NCBI GenBank assembly: GCA_001430745.1
Contig: KQ481993.1
Span: 605,566 to 669,565 of the forward strand
DNA from: Auxenochlorella pyrenoidosa
Taxonomy: Eukaryota; Chlorophyta; Trebouxiophyceae; Chlorellales; Chlorellaceae
Direction of reading: 5' to 3'
DNA length: 64,000 nt
Numbering within the stretch: the first letter of the stretch is position 1; each line of letters begins with the position of its first letter. Of this stretch, positions 1 through 11,910 are shown piece by piece. A program made the translations under genes and the position numbers. A model generated the notes under the pieces. It did no database searches and was not told where the DNA came from. It worked only from the letters and a program-made list of their open reading frames with translations.

Positions 1-2
1 GG

Positions 3-20
3 CGGGGGGGGGGGGGGGGG
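3..20. repeat. G homopolymer at the window edge
   Basis: An almost unbroken run of G opens the window (CHLP intron on the minus strand). It may be a genuine tract or the edge of a hard-to-assemble segment. Confidence 0.7.
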
Positions 21-183
21 CGGGGCTGAGCAAGCAGGGTTTAAGAGGGGACTTGAGGGGCGCAGGGCGAGGGCGGGTGACCCGGCTGGCTGAATCGTGG
101 CGCTCAGGTGGGGGACCGATGGCCGTGGCCAGTGCGAGTCCCTGGCTGCCAGGCCGGCGCCGCAGGAGCAGTCGCGCACGCAC

Positions 184-1381
184 CCTCCTTGTACGCGTTG
201 TAGCGGATGGTGATGGGGCCGTCGGCACTGCTCTGCTCCATGCCCATGAACAGGCCGTTAACCAGGTTGGCGCCCAGCTTGTCGGCGCGCTTGCGCAGGA
301 AGTCGTCAAACACCTGCCAAGGGGGGGCGGCGGGGCGGCGAGGCGGCGGGACGTGGAGCGTGGGCGTGCACAGCACGACTAGCTGGCTGGGAAGCAACAA
401 GCACACTAGCTTAATGTTCACCGAGGCAGGGGCAGGCAGGTTGGCCCTTGTCCACAGCGCGGGGCACCAGGCGGTGCAGGGGGTGGCCACCCTGCTCTGG
501 CAGGTCTCACGCCGCTCAATCTCACGAGCCATGTGTGCCCCGCCCCTCCCCTGCGAGCCCTTCCTCAGCGTTTGTACCAAACGTCTGTGCAAACGTCGCG
601 CCAGCCACCCGCTGCCGGCGCTGCGGGCGGGCGGGCTGCGCACCTCGCGGCGGCACATGCCGATCCACTCCTTCTCGTTCAGGGTCTTGCCGACGTCCAC
701 CTCGCGGTTGGAGGGGGAGATCATCTTCATCTTGGTCACGCGGCGGTCAATGATCTCCATGGGCAGGTCAAACTCCTCCACCATGCAGATGGGGATGGCG
801 CCACCGCAGGGCTGCAACATGGGGGAGGGGGGCGGCGTGGCCGGTGGGCGGGCTGCGCGAAGCGCTGGGTCGAGTGAGCGGCGAGGAGCGCGACAGCGCG
901 GGGTCAGCTTGGCAGCAGAGCTCGCAGGCGGATCTGGAATGCGACAAACACATCCCACACCATTCCAAACCCTCCTGCATGCAGCTATGCTGCCAAGATG
1001 CAAAAGCCAAGCGAGGCAAACGCCCGACTAGGCGAGCCCGCCACCGCCACCGCTGCGCACCTTGCAGTTGTCCATCTTGCGCTCGATCAGGTAGGTCTCG
1101 CAGCCGCCCTTGGCCAGAGACTCGGCAGCGCAGGCGCCAGAGGGGCCGCCACCAATCACGGCCACGCGGAGGGGCCGGTCCAGCACCTGGCCATCGCGCA
1201 CCGCAAACACCTGCACCGCGGTGCCGCGGGACTGCTGCTGCTGCGTCTTCTGGGCGGGACGGGCCACCAGGGTCTGGCGGCGGGCGACGGGGGCGCCTAC
1301 AAAGGCGGAGGGCGCCACCCGGCGCTGGGCCTGCACCCGAGGGGCAGCAACGGCGCTGGCAGCAGCAGTAATAGACGCCAT
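184..1381 (-). CDS. CHLP: Geranylgeranyl diphosphate reductase, chloroplastic (5' part)
   Basis: Three exons are visible: 1061..1381, 644..811 and 184..313; the rest of the gene lies beyond base 1. The enzyme reduces geranylgeranyl groups to phytyl for chlorophyll, tocopherol and phylloquinone in plastids. Residues 1 to about 62 are an Ala/Arg/Gln-rich chloroplast transit peptide. A dinucleotide-binding loop (IGGGPSG, residues 76-82) follows. Exon 2 carries the family signature PCGGAIP, then the conserved block RRVTKMKMISPSN and the segment ending CRREV. Exon 3 (VFDDFLRKRADKLGANLVNG) continues the reductase fold. The start is the first ATG, directly before the transit peptide. All junctions are GT-AG and keep frame. 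The gene points away from the Rieske gene to its right. Identity is close to certain; the C-terminal half cannot be judged here. Confidence 0.93.
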
Positions 1382-2424
1382 CGTATCAGGAGTGAATGGC
1401 AATGTGCGCCGGTGAGGGGGAAGCACACAGGTTTTGCGGATAGCTCCTGCTATCGCCTGCTGAGCATGACATGGCCGTCCTCTGCCGCTCCCCAGTGGGG
1501 CATTTCAGGGCTCCCTCCGGGCGTGATCGGCGTCACATGTCATGGGAGAGCCGCCCGATCCTTCGCAGCATCCTGCAGCCGGCCTACCCGCCACTCCCGC
1601 CTCGACACGCCGCAGCCCGACTTGCCTGCTTGGTGGCAGGGTTGTCCCCCACTAGTGCAGCTCACTCTCCATCTTCCACTCGGAGCAGGCGGTTTTTCAA
1701 CTGCACTGCACACAACCAGGAGCTCCATCCACATCCTGCTAGCCGGGCACTGCGCGCAGGCGCTCAGCCTGATGCCGCCGGTCGCACTGGCGTGAACAAG
1801 GCGGGCGCCCTGGGGTGTTATTGGTGCTGCCCTTCAAAGCATTCCACCCTGTTCATGCTTGCGGAGCCTCCATATGGCCAGGCACATATGCAGCCATAAG
1901 TAAGAGATGCGTATCAGCGTCTTCAGCCACGCGCTGCCAACGCCCCCGGCCAGCAGGAGTGCGCGAGCCCTCCATGTGATGGCAGGGTACACATTGTGTA
2001 GGGGGCTGGGCTCGTCGTTGTGCATGCACGCCGCATGCTGAGGGGATGCACATGTTGGCGACTTGTTGATGTCAACACTCAAGGGTAGGAGGACAACCTC
2101 TCCACTTCTCTGGGATGCGACTTGAGCGCTGCAGATGAGACGTAATGCGGCGCACGTACCTAGATGCGAAGGCTGTTTTCATACTGGCGAGAGTCCCTTG
2201 GCAGTGGACGCATCAGACAGTGAGGCAAGGGATGGTGAGTGTGCTAGCACGCACAAGATGCGTGCTGCCTGCTGCACCACGGCTCGCACAAAAACCTCGC
2301 TGGGGGGTCTGTGGCTTGCGACCTTGCTGCCGGCTCTTCACTGCATTTTCCAGAGATCCTGTCCTCTGAACCCCAAAGGCCCGCCAGGCACAGCCCCAGG
2401 CAGCCTCTAGCAGAGGCAGCAGCC
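1382..2424. other. Divergent intergenic region between CHLP and the Rieske gene
   Basis: This is about 1.04 kb between two divergent start codons, so it should hold both promoters and 5' UTRs. It is less GC-rich than the coding parts, particularly 1800-2150. I found no convincing exon, RNA gene or repeat in it, and no TATA box I would defend. Confidence 0.5.
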
Positions 2425-4283
2425 ATGGGCCAAGACTCGGAGGCCTGGCATTTTCTGGGGAGACTAGAAGATGCACCGAGCGGCGGCAGGCTGCATGGCC
2501 AAGTAGAGGTGCGGTGGGGGAAACCAGGGCGCCGGAAGCCGGCAGCAGCTGGGCGCTGGACGGGCTGCCCGGCGCGCTGGGCAACCGGAAATCGCATCTG
2601 ATCATGTCGAGCGGCCGGCAAGTCTTGGGTCCCGCTTGCTTGGTCGCTGCCGCTGCCAGCCGGCGCCGGAGCGGTGCCGCAGCTTCGCTCTGTCGGCCTG
2701 TGCCAAGCTCCCGTTGTGAAGTAAGAGAAAAAACCCCACCGCCACCTTGTCAGCACTGTTGCATCATGCGATTGCTACAATGTGGGGCTGTTGCAGGGTC
2801 GATACGTCACAGTGCTCCAGCACGGCGGCAGGCTGTACTGCCTCGACTCAGTCTGCTTCCATGCCGGCGGCCCCCTGGGGCTGGGGGACATCGAGGAGCT
2901 ACCGGGGGGCCAGTCCTGCCTCAAGTGCCCGTGGTGAGCAGTAGCTTTCAGTCCACTTTAGCGTCCAGGCCGGCAAGTGCCGCCGGTGGGCAGGGTGGTC
3001 TGCCATGCCGTGCTGGGCGCAGCTGCGCTTCCCCCATGCGCCCTGCTTGCTGGTTGATCGCTGTCCGCTCTCAATCTGTCTTGCAGGCACTACTACTTTG
3101 TGTCATTAGAGAGCGGAGAGAAATGGTGAGGGCCGCGTGTAGGCGGGCGGTCTGGCCATGCACGGAGGCATGGGAGCCGCAGCACAGTGACGTTCTCACG
3201 GGGCCCAGCTTGCCCCTCCGGCTGTGGGCTGGCAGGCTGCCGCTCATGCTGGCTCTGCCGCTGGCCGAGCGCCGCCGCCTCCTAGCACTAGCATGGGAGC
3301 TGTCCCGGCCCCGCAGCACTGTGCCGGGTGTCAGGGCGCACCAACAGGCTGGATCCCGGCCCCCCCGCTGCCTTCTGGCAGGTACCAAGGCACCGTGGCA
3401 GGACCCGACGGCAAGCTGCTGCCAGGGCCCTGGAAAAGCGTGGGGCAGCGGCAGCGCACGCACAGAGTGGAGCAGCGGCCAGACGGCATCTATGTGCAGG
3501 CGCGCAAGGGGAGGAGGTGCCCCTGCAGAGCTGCGGCACCCCGCTTGCGCGCTCTGCTGCGCTATGCTGTGCTGCCCTCAGCGTGCTCCGCTGCCATCCG
3601 TTTTCCCTGCCGCCCTGCAGCTCAACCTGGAGGGGTCCCTGGCCAGCGATGAGTACGCGCACAAGCACGAGTGTGGCCTGCGGATACAGACCGGGCACCT
3701 GCGCCTCAGGCGAGCCCTGTCGGGAGGGCCACTTGCTTGGGCGCACCTGAGGGGCCGCGGGGCAGAGAGCTGCTCGTTGCCCGCCGACCTGGCTCCAGGC
3801 ATGCCGCCGTGCCGCCAAGCGATAGAGCTGTCTGGTCAGCAGAGAGGAAAGCGTGCTCCTCTCTCCCACCCGGCGCCTGCATGCAGCCCGCAGCACCTGC
3901 ACGCGGCAAATGGCGCCGAGGGGAGCCGGCCGCCGCGCGTGGGCTCCCCGCGCGGCGAGCGCATGGGCTCGCCTCGCAGCTCGCCGCCGGCGTCGCCTCG
4001 TTTCTCAGGTGCGCGCCGCCCCCGCCTCTGCTGCCTGCCTCTCTTCCACCCCCCTGCAGAGCCTGGTTTAGCTGGCTGCCTTGCTGCCTTGCACGTGTGG
4101 TTTTGTGTTGAATCGGAGGCAGGGCCTGCCATGCAGAGGGCTTCCATGAGCATGCCAGCAAAGTTGGCGTCGCCCACCGTGCCTGCAGGCGAGGGGGAGG
4201 ACTGCTGGCCAGAGGACTTGCCACCGCCGCCGCTGCACGGCCTGCGGCACAGCAGCATGGGCAGCGGAGGCACGCAGCTGTAG
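2425..4283 (+). CDS. Soluble Rieske [2Fe-2S] protein, RFESD type
   Basis: Probable exons are 2425..2502, 2797..2933, 3087..3125, 3382..3499 and one or more from 3621 onward. The joined protein has the Rieske ligands CFH (exon 2) and CPWH, the latter split across a splice site, in the order C-x-H...C-x-x-H. The surrounding blocks HAGGPLGLGDIEE and GPWKSVGQRQRTH match the small soluble animal RFESD family rather than cytochrome b6f or oxygenases. Exon 1 (HFLGRLED) also fits that family's N-terminus, which is why I chose ATG 2425 over ATG 2604. The intron after 3499 would need a GC donor (CAG|GCGCGC), so that junction is less certain. Past about 3710 the frame stays open to TAG 4283 and codes a Ser-Pro-rich tail absent from animals; an extra intron ending in stop 4071 is an alternative. 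The family's function is not well established; electron transfer is inferred. Confidence 0.75.
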
Positions 4284-4784
4284 CAGATGTCCATTTCCTC
4301 GCTGCTGCGCTGCACTGCCAACCGAGGGATAATACCAACAAACTCGATGACTGCACTGCTGTTGCGCTATGTGTTCGTCCAACGACCTGTTGCCACCTGC
4401 ATGTATCACTATTAGCCGCTCCCCTAGGTTGTGCAGCACGCCCGTGTCTCACTATGCCTCCCATTTTGCAAGCCCGACCTGACAGGAGATGCTCGCATGT
4501 GTGCATAACGTGGCTGGCATGGGATGCAAGCTAGAGCCACAGGGGTAGCTGTTGAGAGGGTGCTGCTGGGCCGGAGGTGAGACATGTGAATGGCGAGACA
4601 TGTTAATGAAATGAGCGGCAGCTTCTCACGCATAGGCAAGGCAAGCAAGCGCACCAGCCGGCCTTGGTGCTCAGCCTGGCCTGGCAGCTCTTGCGGCAGG
4701 GCCGATGCCAGCCGTTTCCCTGCCCAGCGCTTCCCCTGGCGCCGCTGGTTCTCACGCGGCAGCCCCTGCGCCAGGGCCGCTGCC
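4284..4784. other. Convergent 3' region, no gene seen
   Basis: This lies between the stops of the Rieske gene (+) and the TBL2-like gene (-), so it should hold both 3' UTRs. I see no clear TGTAA poly(A) motif, no RNA gene and no supported exon. Confidence 0.5.
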
Positions 4785-7700
4785 TTAAACTAGCTTCTGG
4801 GGGGCCGCCCAGAGGCGCACCCGCCCATCCAGCCCGCCCGTCGCTAGGACGCTAACCACGCCCTGCGGCCCGCGCAGCTTGCTGCTCGACCACTCCAGGC
4901 AGGTGATCTGCCGGCAAGGGGGGCGCGCAAAGGGTCGGTCAGAGCAGGGCAGGGCTGGCGTTGCAGAGGGCATGTCGGGCAGGGTGCAGGGCAGGGCAGC
5001 GGGGGCAGACGCGTTGGCCTGCGCTTCGGGAGCCTGCGCGCCCCTTTGCGCCCGGCACCGTGGCACCCCCGCCCAGCCGCCCCCGGCCCCGGCGCGCAAG
5101 CTGAACAGCCGTGCGCGCCGGCTGCTGGGGCGCCTGCAGAGGCCGCTGCCAGAGGCCGCCCTGCGCGCGGCGCGCCCCTTGTTTGGGCTTAAAGTGTGTC
5201 TATCTGCAACGGAACTTGCGACACAGCCTCACCGCCGCGTCGTGCGCCTCCTCCACTCGGTCCACCACCTCGCCGGTGCGGGCATCCAGAAAGTGCACCA
5301 TGCGGTCGCAGGCGGCGGCGATGTGGCCGTCGGGCCCCCACGCGATGCGCCGGTAGCACTGCCCCGGCGGCAGCGACAGGCCGGTGGTGAGCAGTACCTT
5401 GGGGTCCTCGTCCATGTGGTACCGCACATTGATGTTCCACACCTGAGTGGGGAGCAGGCGGGGAGGGACAGCGCTGTGACCGACAGGCGCCGCAGCACCG
5501 CACTCGCGCTGGCGGGCCAGGGCGTACAAGGGGCATGCAGGATTGGGAGGGGAAAGAGGAGGCTGCGCGGAGAGGCGCGGGAGCAGTCGCTGAGGGCACA
5601 GGGTCGGGAAACGGTGCAGCGCAGAGCCGGGGCGGCGCCGGATGCCATCGCCTATGCCAGCGATGCAAGGCGTCTACTACCTTCCACACCATGCCCAACC
5701 TCCGTCCCCAGCCTGCAGGCGTGCCCGCTCACCTTGAGCAAGCCGTCCCCGCTGGCAGTGACCATCTTGGTGAGGTCGGGGGAGAAGTCCAGGCAGAAGA
5801 TCTGCAGGGGGTGGGGGTGGGGGGCAGGGGGGCAGGCCGCCGCCGTTGCTTGCTTGCTGGCCATTAAGAAGCCGAACAGGAAACGGGCAGCTGCAAGAGG
5901 GGCTCCTGGCAGCGGCACCCGCAGGAGGCAAGGGCCGCGTGGCCTGGGCGCGAAAGGGTGCGTCCCCCCCTTTCCTGGGCTTGCATGCCCAGCCTGCGAC
6001 CCCGCACTGGGACCCTGCGCACCTTGGACTTGTGCCCCTTGAGGCTCATGGCCATCTTGACGCCGGTGAAGGCGCCCAGCCGGTCAAAGCCCACCTCGTA
6101 CACCTGAGCTGGCCAAGCAGGTGGCAGCAGTATGGCATTAAGCGCATGACTGACTGAGACAGGCAGGCTGGGAAGGCTGCAAGGTGAAACACAATGGATG
6201 GCAGGTAGCCCATGCGGGCTTGTGCAGAGGCAGACAAGCAGAGGATGTGCCACGGACCGAGGTGCCACGGTAGGGCCCAGCAAACAGCGGGTGGGCACTG
6301 CCCTGCAGGCTGCCTGCCCAGCTGGGTCGAGCTGCCTGCCAGGCTGGGGCGCCTTTGCAGACGGGTGGATCGCCCGCCCTGGCCGCGCACCTTGACGTCA
6401 GAGGTGAAGGTGCCGGCTGCCACCCAGCGGCCGTCCCTGGAGATGGTGGCCATGTAGTTGTTCAGCCCCCCAGTGTCCACCTGCCCAAGCAGCCTGCAGG
6501 CAGAAGCAGCAATTTCTGGCCCCTTTTTGACATCTGAAAGCATCTGCAGAGCCAAATGCCGGCGCAGGCACACACTCCTGCGGCTTGGCCGCCGGTGCTG
6601 GCAGCAAGCCTCCCTTTTTTGCCACCAGGCCTTCCGGCGGCTCTCGCACGCAGCAGGCGGGCTTGCCTGCCGCTGGTGCTGAACACCCGCAGGTCTGTCT
6701 TGGTGCTGCAGCTGGCGATGACGCCGTAGCCGCCCTTGGAGGATGAGGAGGAGGCGAGGCACAGGCCGGGCAGCTTGCTGTGGGTGTTTTCCTGGCTCCA
6801 CTCCTCTGCCGGCTCTGGCTTGGCGGAGAAGTCGAGCATGAGCAGGCCCGCCGCGTTGACCAGGCCCTTGGTCTGCGTGGGGGTGCAGGCAGCGCAGCGG
6901 GGGCGAGGGATCAGAGAGAGCTCGGCGGGAAGGCCGAGTGCAGTACCTCTGCAGGCCTGTCTTGCTCCAATCGAGGAGGTGACGAGCACGGGAGCAACAG
7001 ACGGGCCAGCCGTGGGCAGCGCGCCTGCCCTATGACGTGCGCCAACCATCGCAGCCTGCCTGCGCCACCCATCACAAACCGCATGCGAAGCGGCACTGGG
7101 GCGCCTCGGCCTGGCACCTTCCACAGCGGCGCCGACGCGCCCACCTGCACCGCCACGTGCGAGTTGTCGTCGCCAAACGCCACGTCCTGCACTCCCACGC
7201 GCAGCTCCTTGCGGCGGAAGGGGATGCTCTTGGCGGTGGGGTCTGCCAGGTTGAACACCCGCACGGTGCGGTCGTCGCAGGCGGTGGCCAGCTGGGTGCC
7301 GTCGGGGGACCAGGACAGGCCGGTCACCTGGCAGGGGGCGGGGCATCGCAGGTGGTTGGCAGGGCACCAGCACGCCTGGGAAGGGCGGCGTCAGCGGGCC
7401 GGCGCAGGCCATCGGGCTGCTTGTGCCGGCCAAGTGAGCACACACACACACCTCTGCGGTGTGGCCTTTCAGGCCGGTGATGAAGAGCTTGGAGGTGGCG
7501 TGCCGGTCCTGGTGCTGCCTGTGTGATGGGGCATAAAAGTGCGAGGTGGGTGCTGACAGGTGTGCAAAGGGCCAAGCAGCGTGCAGCTGCATAACTTCCG
7601 AAGAATGCATGCCCAAGACGACGGCTGGCACTGCATGACACTTGCCGCCCCTGCTTCTACAGATGCAGTTCTGGCCGGGCTGCAAGTGCGCACCTCAATG

Positions 7701-8137
7701 GAATTCGCAAGACTTGGTAAATGCACGCTATCTCACCCAGGCTTCCCCTTGCTGGCCTCCTTAAGCAGCTGCTTCATGGACACTCCCTTGGGCTGCTGCG
7801 CAGCCGCCTGGCGTGTGGTGGTTGTGGTGCCCGTGCTGCAGGAGGATCAAGAGCGATGCAAGCAGGCCGCTTGGTAAATTGTGGCGGCACCGGCGGCAAG
7901 CGTCGGGCGGGTGGCGGAGTTGCCACCGGTTGCAACGTCGATTCGGCTTCGTTACCTGATCTCGCTATCATCGCTCTTTTTCTTGGGCGCCCTCTTGGGG
8001 AGGAGAGCCCCAAGGAGTGTGAGGACGAGCGTGATCACTTTCAGCGCCACGCGCAGGACGATTGCAGCTGCTGACCCGAGAATCAGCACCACTACAGCTT
8101 GCGACTGCGGCGACAGCCGCAGAAAATCCGCAAGCAT
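4785..8137 (-). CDS. TBL2-like WD40 protein with N-terminal membrane anchor
   Basis: Ten exons give a complete 440-residue protein: 4785..4907, 5233..5442, 5733..5801, 6023..6103, 6391..6493, 6667..6872, 7145..7327, 7452..7518, 7737..7835 and 7956..8137. Frame is kept across all nine introns. Residues about 13-45 form a hydrophobic anchor, followed by a basic stretch (PKRAPKKK). WD40 repeats follow, with recognisable blades LSWSPDGTQLATACDDRTVR, GHKSKV and LDFSPDLTKMVTASGDG, and a final blade ending near RLWAAPQKLV. Order, length (human TBL2 is about 447 residues) and the block GRWVAAGTFTSDVKV match TBL2, an ER-membrane WD40 protein linked to PERK signalling in animals. Its role in an alga is unknown. 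The start is ATG 8137, because the upstream in-frame codon is GTG. The intron after 6667 is GC-AG. Confidence 0.85.
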
Positions 8138-8498
8138 GGCGGAGAGCTGCACCGCCTACTGCACACACGGGCCACTCCTGACCTCCCGGCCTGTGATCCA
8201 GTCGGAGAGATGTATGCTAGTCGGGAACAAAGGTGACTGCCATTCCAGAGGCATGGCCATCAGCGGGGGCGGCCAACATGCACGTCAGGCACAGCGCTCG
8301 CCGCCAGCCTGCAGCTCGGCTCTGAATGCAACCAGGTGAGTGAACGTGATGGCCGAGCACGGCCAAGTCGATCGTTACGGTGGTTACATGCTGAGGGTAC
8401 TGATATTGATTGCCACAGGCATGAATCGCTGCACGTCGGCTCCGCCGTTGTGCCCACTGCCGCCAACCCGCAAGCGACTTTCAACGCTCAAGAGTAGT
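8138..8498. other. Spacer between MCPH1-like stop and TBL2-like start
   Basis: Both flanking genes are on the minus strand, so this holds the 3' UTR of the MCPH1-like gene and the promoter and 5' UTR of the TBL2-like gene. A TGTAA motif lies at 8384-8388. I see no exon. Confidence 0.5.
8384..8388 (-). promoter_or_regulatory. Putative poly(A) signal TGTAA for the MCPH1-like gene
   Basis: The minus strand reads TGTAA 111 bases past the stop codon at 8499. TGTAA is the usual chlorophyte polyadenylation motif. The assignment is by position only. Confidence 0.5.
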
Positions 8499-11400
8499 TC
8501 AGCCAATAGAAAACTCCTCGAGGGGCGGCACCTCAAAGCTCTCCGCAGCCAGCAGCAGCCACTCCTCCTTCACGCAGGCTGCCTCAGCGGGGATGGTGGG
8601 TGGCCGCGAGCCTCCGCCAACCACGAGGCACAGCGTGCACGACCGCGGCTGTGCTGCCTGCACGGAAGCAAGAAGGATGCAAAGTGGTGGCTGCAAGGCA
8701 GCACCCTATCCGCGGGCTATCCTGCCTGCACGTCAGAACTCTCGCTTTCCTGCACCACCCAGTTCAGCCTGCCTGTACCCACTGCGCCATGTTACCTTGC
8801 CGCATGCCAGGGCTACCAACGACCCTCACCTTGGCGCCCAGCACCGCTGCCACGCGCCTCAGCGCCGCCGCATTGGCGCCCATCAGCTTGCGCGCCTTAT
8901 CGGGCAGGTGCACATAGATGGAGTGCTCTGCCAGCAGCGGTGCGGCGTCGGGCGACTCCAACAAGCACCGCGCCCGCTCTGCCGCTGCTTGGAAGCGCAC
9001 CTGGGGGGTGGCAGGCGCAGGCATGCCTAGTTGGTACGGCACGCGGATGGGCATGCATTGCAACATGCATTGTTGTGTATGTAATTGCGGAGACGACAGG
9101 TGAGGACGATTCCCTCTCTTTTGCCAAGGCAAAAACACGTTGCCGGGTAACCACTCAACAACCACCAAGCCCCCCTCTTCCCGCGCACCTTTGCTGAGAA
9201 CTGGCTCTCAGGCAGCCAGCGCCCCGCCTCCAGCGACGCCGTCACCCACTGTGGGCTGAGCAGCCAGGCACCATTGGCCACCGCAAGCATCAGCTTCAGC
9301 GTGCGTCGCTCATCGCCCACCACAAGGTGCGTCACCTGCCCGTCCTCCTTGCCCTCGGGACACAGCCGCAGGCCGCGCAGGCGGCGCGTGGCGGAGCGCG
9401 CCAGGTCCACCACAGCTGCATCCACCGATGTCAGCGCGATGCAGCCGTGCGTGGGCCCAGCGCCCGCAGAGCCGGCCGCGCCGGCCGCCGCGGCAGCGCT
9501 GCTGACGGCAGCCGCCGCAGACTGCGCCTGGCGCTGCCGACGGCTGGCCCCTCCGCTCCCAGCCCCTTCTGCAGCAGACGTCGCACGGCTCGCCTGCTGC
9601 CGCCCCTGCTCTGGCGCTGGCTGCGCCTGCACATTCTGCGGCTGCATCTGCGGCGGCCCTGCCTGGTTCTCATCTGCACATGCGAAGTCTGCCAGCTCAG
9701 CATCGCCCTCCTGCCGCGCCGACTTGCCATCCCAGGGCCGCAGCGTGGACCAAGGGGTGGGCAGCTTGGCAGGTCCTGCCTCTGCGCTGGCGGGCTCCTC
9801 TGCGGGTGGGCCCTGCCCAGCGCTGACCGGGGTGGTACCCGTGCTGCCGCCGGCAGGGCCGGCCCGCCGCATGTTGCTGACACCGAGCAGGCTGCGCCGC
9901 CCGCCAGGCCTGGGCGCCGGCTGCCCCACGCTGGGTCTGCCGCTGGGCGGTGCTGATGCTGGCGGCTGGCTCTGGCTCTGAGTTGGCATTTGCTCTGCAA
10001 GGGTCCAGGGGCTGGTCACACGCTCCACCTGGGGGATGGGGATGGGGTCTCCAGCAGGCCTGCACGTGGTGGGCAAAGCACAGGGGCAAGGGTGAGCGCG
10101 CACACTCTCGTGCATCCACAGTGCGCCTGCGCTGCAGAAGAGCCAAGCAGTTGGCCTCGGAGGATACAACAGCCGCGCTGGGCAACAGCATGACGAGCCA
10201 CAGCGGCGCTGCATTGCAAGCTCACTTGTCCTCTGCAGGCGAGGAGGGCGCGCTGCCTGGCAGCGGCGTCCCCTTGTGCACCACCACCGGGCGCTCAGGG
10301 TGGCGCACCAGCTGGCGGATGCTGAACCGCTCAGCCACGCCCTTGGCGGCAGCGGCAGCCTTGACGGCCTGCTGCTCCTCCTGTCGCTGGCCCTCCTGTG
10401 CCCCCTGGCCTTCTGCCGGCGCTGGCTTATCCACGTCCATCACCTCTTGCTCCTGCTGCCCTGCAGGGCTGCCTCCTGCCCCCTCGCCCTGCTGGCCCTC
10501 GTTCGGCCCCGAGGCGAGTGCCAGCCTGCTGCGACGGTCGCCGCCGCCGTGAGCGCCCGCACCGCGCCGCTCCTCGCTGCCCCTGCCGCTGCCGCCCGAG
10601 CCCCAGGCTGCGGCACGCTCTGCGCTGCTCTTGGCAAAGCGCAGGGCCAGCGGGGTGTCCAGCTCATCTTCCTCCCCCTCGCCAGCCGACCCGCCGCCGC
10701 CACCGGGTGTGCGCCCCGGCTCAAAGTCGGGCAGATCAACGGTCAGGATATTGGCCACCTGCGGGCGGCGCGCAGAGGAGTTAGAAAGCGCGAGCAAAGT
10801 GAGCGTTTCCAACAGCATGCAGGCAGCCAGGGCGCTGAGCACGACGGCAGCAATCTGCAGGAGAGCTCTCTGCCTGCAGAGGGCCTCACCACCTGCGTGT
10901 CTGTGCCGACGGCTCTGGAGCGCCCCAACGCCTGCTTGCGCTGCTGCTGCCTCGTCGGAGCGGCCTCGTCATCCTGCCAGCTGTCCTCCTCTTGCCCCTT
11001 GTCTGCCTCCATCACCACAGGCATGGCGGCGGCCCCCTTGCCGCCACGCCCTGCCTGCTTGCCGCCACCGCCTCGCCGCTGCTGCTTGGCCGCATTGTTG
11101 CTGCCCGGTCCGTCGCCCGCCATCTGCTGCGTGCTGCTAAAGGCCCCGTCATCCACTTCAAACACCTCTGCGGGCTTTGGCAGCACGGCTGCAGGGCGCT
11201 TCCGCTTCTTGGCGGCAGCTGCGGCCGCCCCAGCCGAGACGGGCGTACGTCCCAGCAGCGACTCTGTGGGCTTCTTGACCTGTCAGATTCAGTTGGGTTG
11301 CAGAGCAAATGCACAATTGAGTTGCCGTAGTTCGAATAGCGCTTGTAGGTGATGGTCGGCAGGCACCTTGCAAACGCTGAGGCAGAGCTGAGCTGCTGAC

Positions 11401-11910
11401 CCAGCGTGACCCTCCTGCCTGCCTGCCTGCCCGCCCATCCGCCGTCCCCACCCCTCGCCACCAGCCCACCAGGTACTTGCGCTCCACCAGGCGCCGCCCA
11501 GCCTTGATGCTCTCCTCCACCCACAGCGGCGACACAACCACCGGAGGGTACTCCAGCTGTAGAAAAGGGGGGCAGAAGCGTGTGTCGCTCAGCGGTGCCC
11601 CTGAGGCGAGAAGAGTTGCATGTTCTTCCCGTGCTGCGCCATCCCTGCCCACCTTCTCGAGCTTATGGAACAGCTCCAGCAGCTGCGCCTCATCGGCGGC
11701 CTTGTCCGAGGGCCGCCTGCTGCGGGTGCGCTCCCACACGATGTGCGAAACATCCTTGCCCAGGCGCGCCACGACGCGCCCGCCATGCCCCTCGATGCGC
11801 GTCGTCACCGCCGCCTTGGCATTTGCCACCGGGTCCTGGCACATCACCAGGGCTACGACATCCTCAAGCACGCGGGGCGCGCCCGTGGAGCCGCTGCCCG
11901 AGCCGCCCAT
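8499..11910 (-). CDS. Microcephalin (MCPH1)-like protein with three BRCT domains
   Basis: Seven exons give a complete 821-residue protein: 8499..8657, 8830..9000, 9189..10059, 10226..10758, 10893..11279, 11470..11556 and 11653..11910. An N-terminal BRCT domain (about residues 13-115) starts with VLEDVVALV and contains WVEESIKAGRRLVERKYLV. A long low-complexity region rich in Ala, Gly, Gln and Ser follows. A C-terminal BRCT pair begins near residue 626: CIALTSVDAAVVDLA, then THLVVGDERRTLKLMLA and the WLLSPQWV block, with the last domain ending at FSIG. One N-terminal BRCT plus a C-terminal tandem is the layout of microcephalin, and length agrees (human about 835). In animals it binds phosphorylated histone H2AX and acts in the DNA damage response and chromosome condensation; the same role here is inferred. 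PTIP- or TopBP1-like BRCT proteins are the main alternatives. Confidence 0.78.

Noticed and set aside
2604..2720. Alternative first exon of the Rieske gene starting MSSGRQVLG
   Set aside because: It keeps frame and has a good donor, but lacks the FLGRLED block that the exon at 2425 shares with the RFESD family.
2514..4283. Single 589-residue plus-strand open frame
   Set aside because: It crosses the introns of the Rieske gene. The real protein switches frames at supported splice sites; only the last part is probably coding.
11325..11345. TTCGAAT sequence resembling a tRNA T-loop
   Set aside because: It lies in an MCPH1-like intron. I could not build a paired T-arm or acceptor stem around it.
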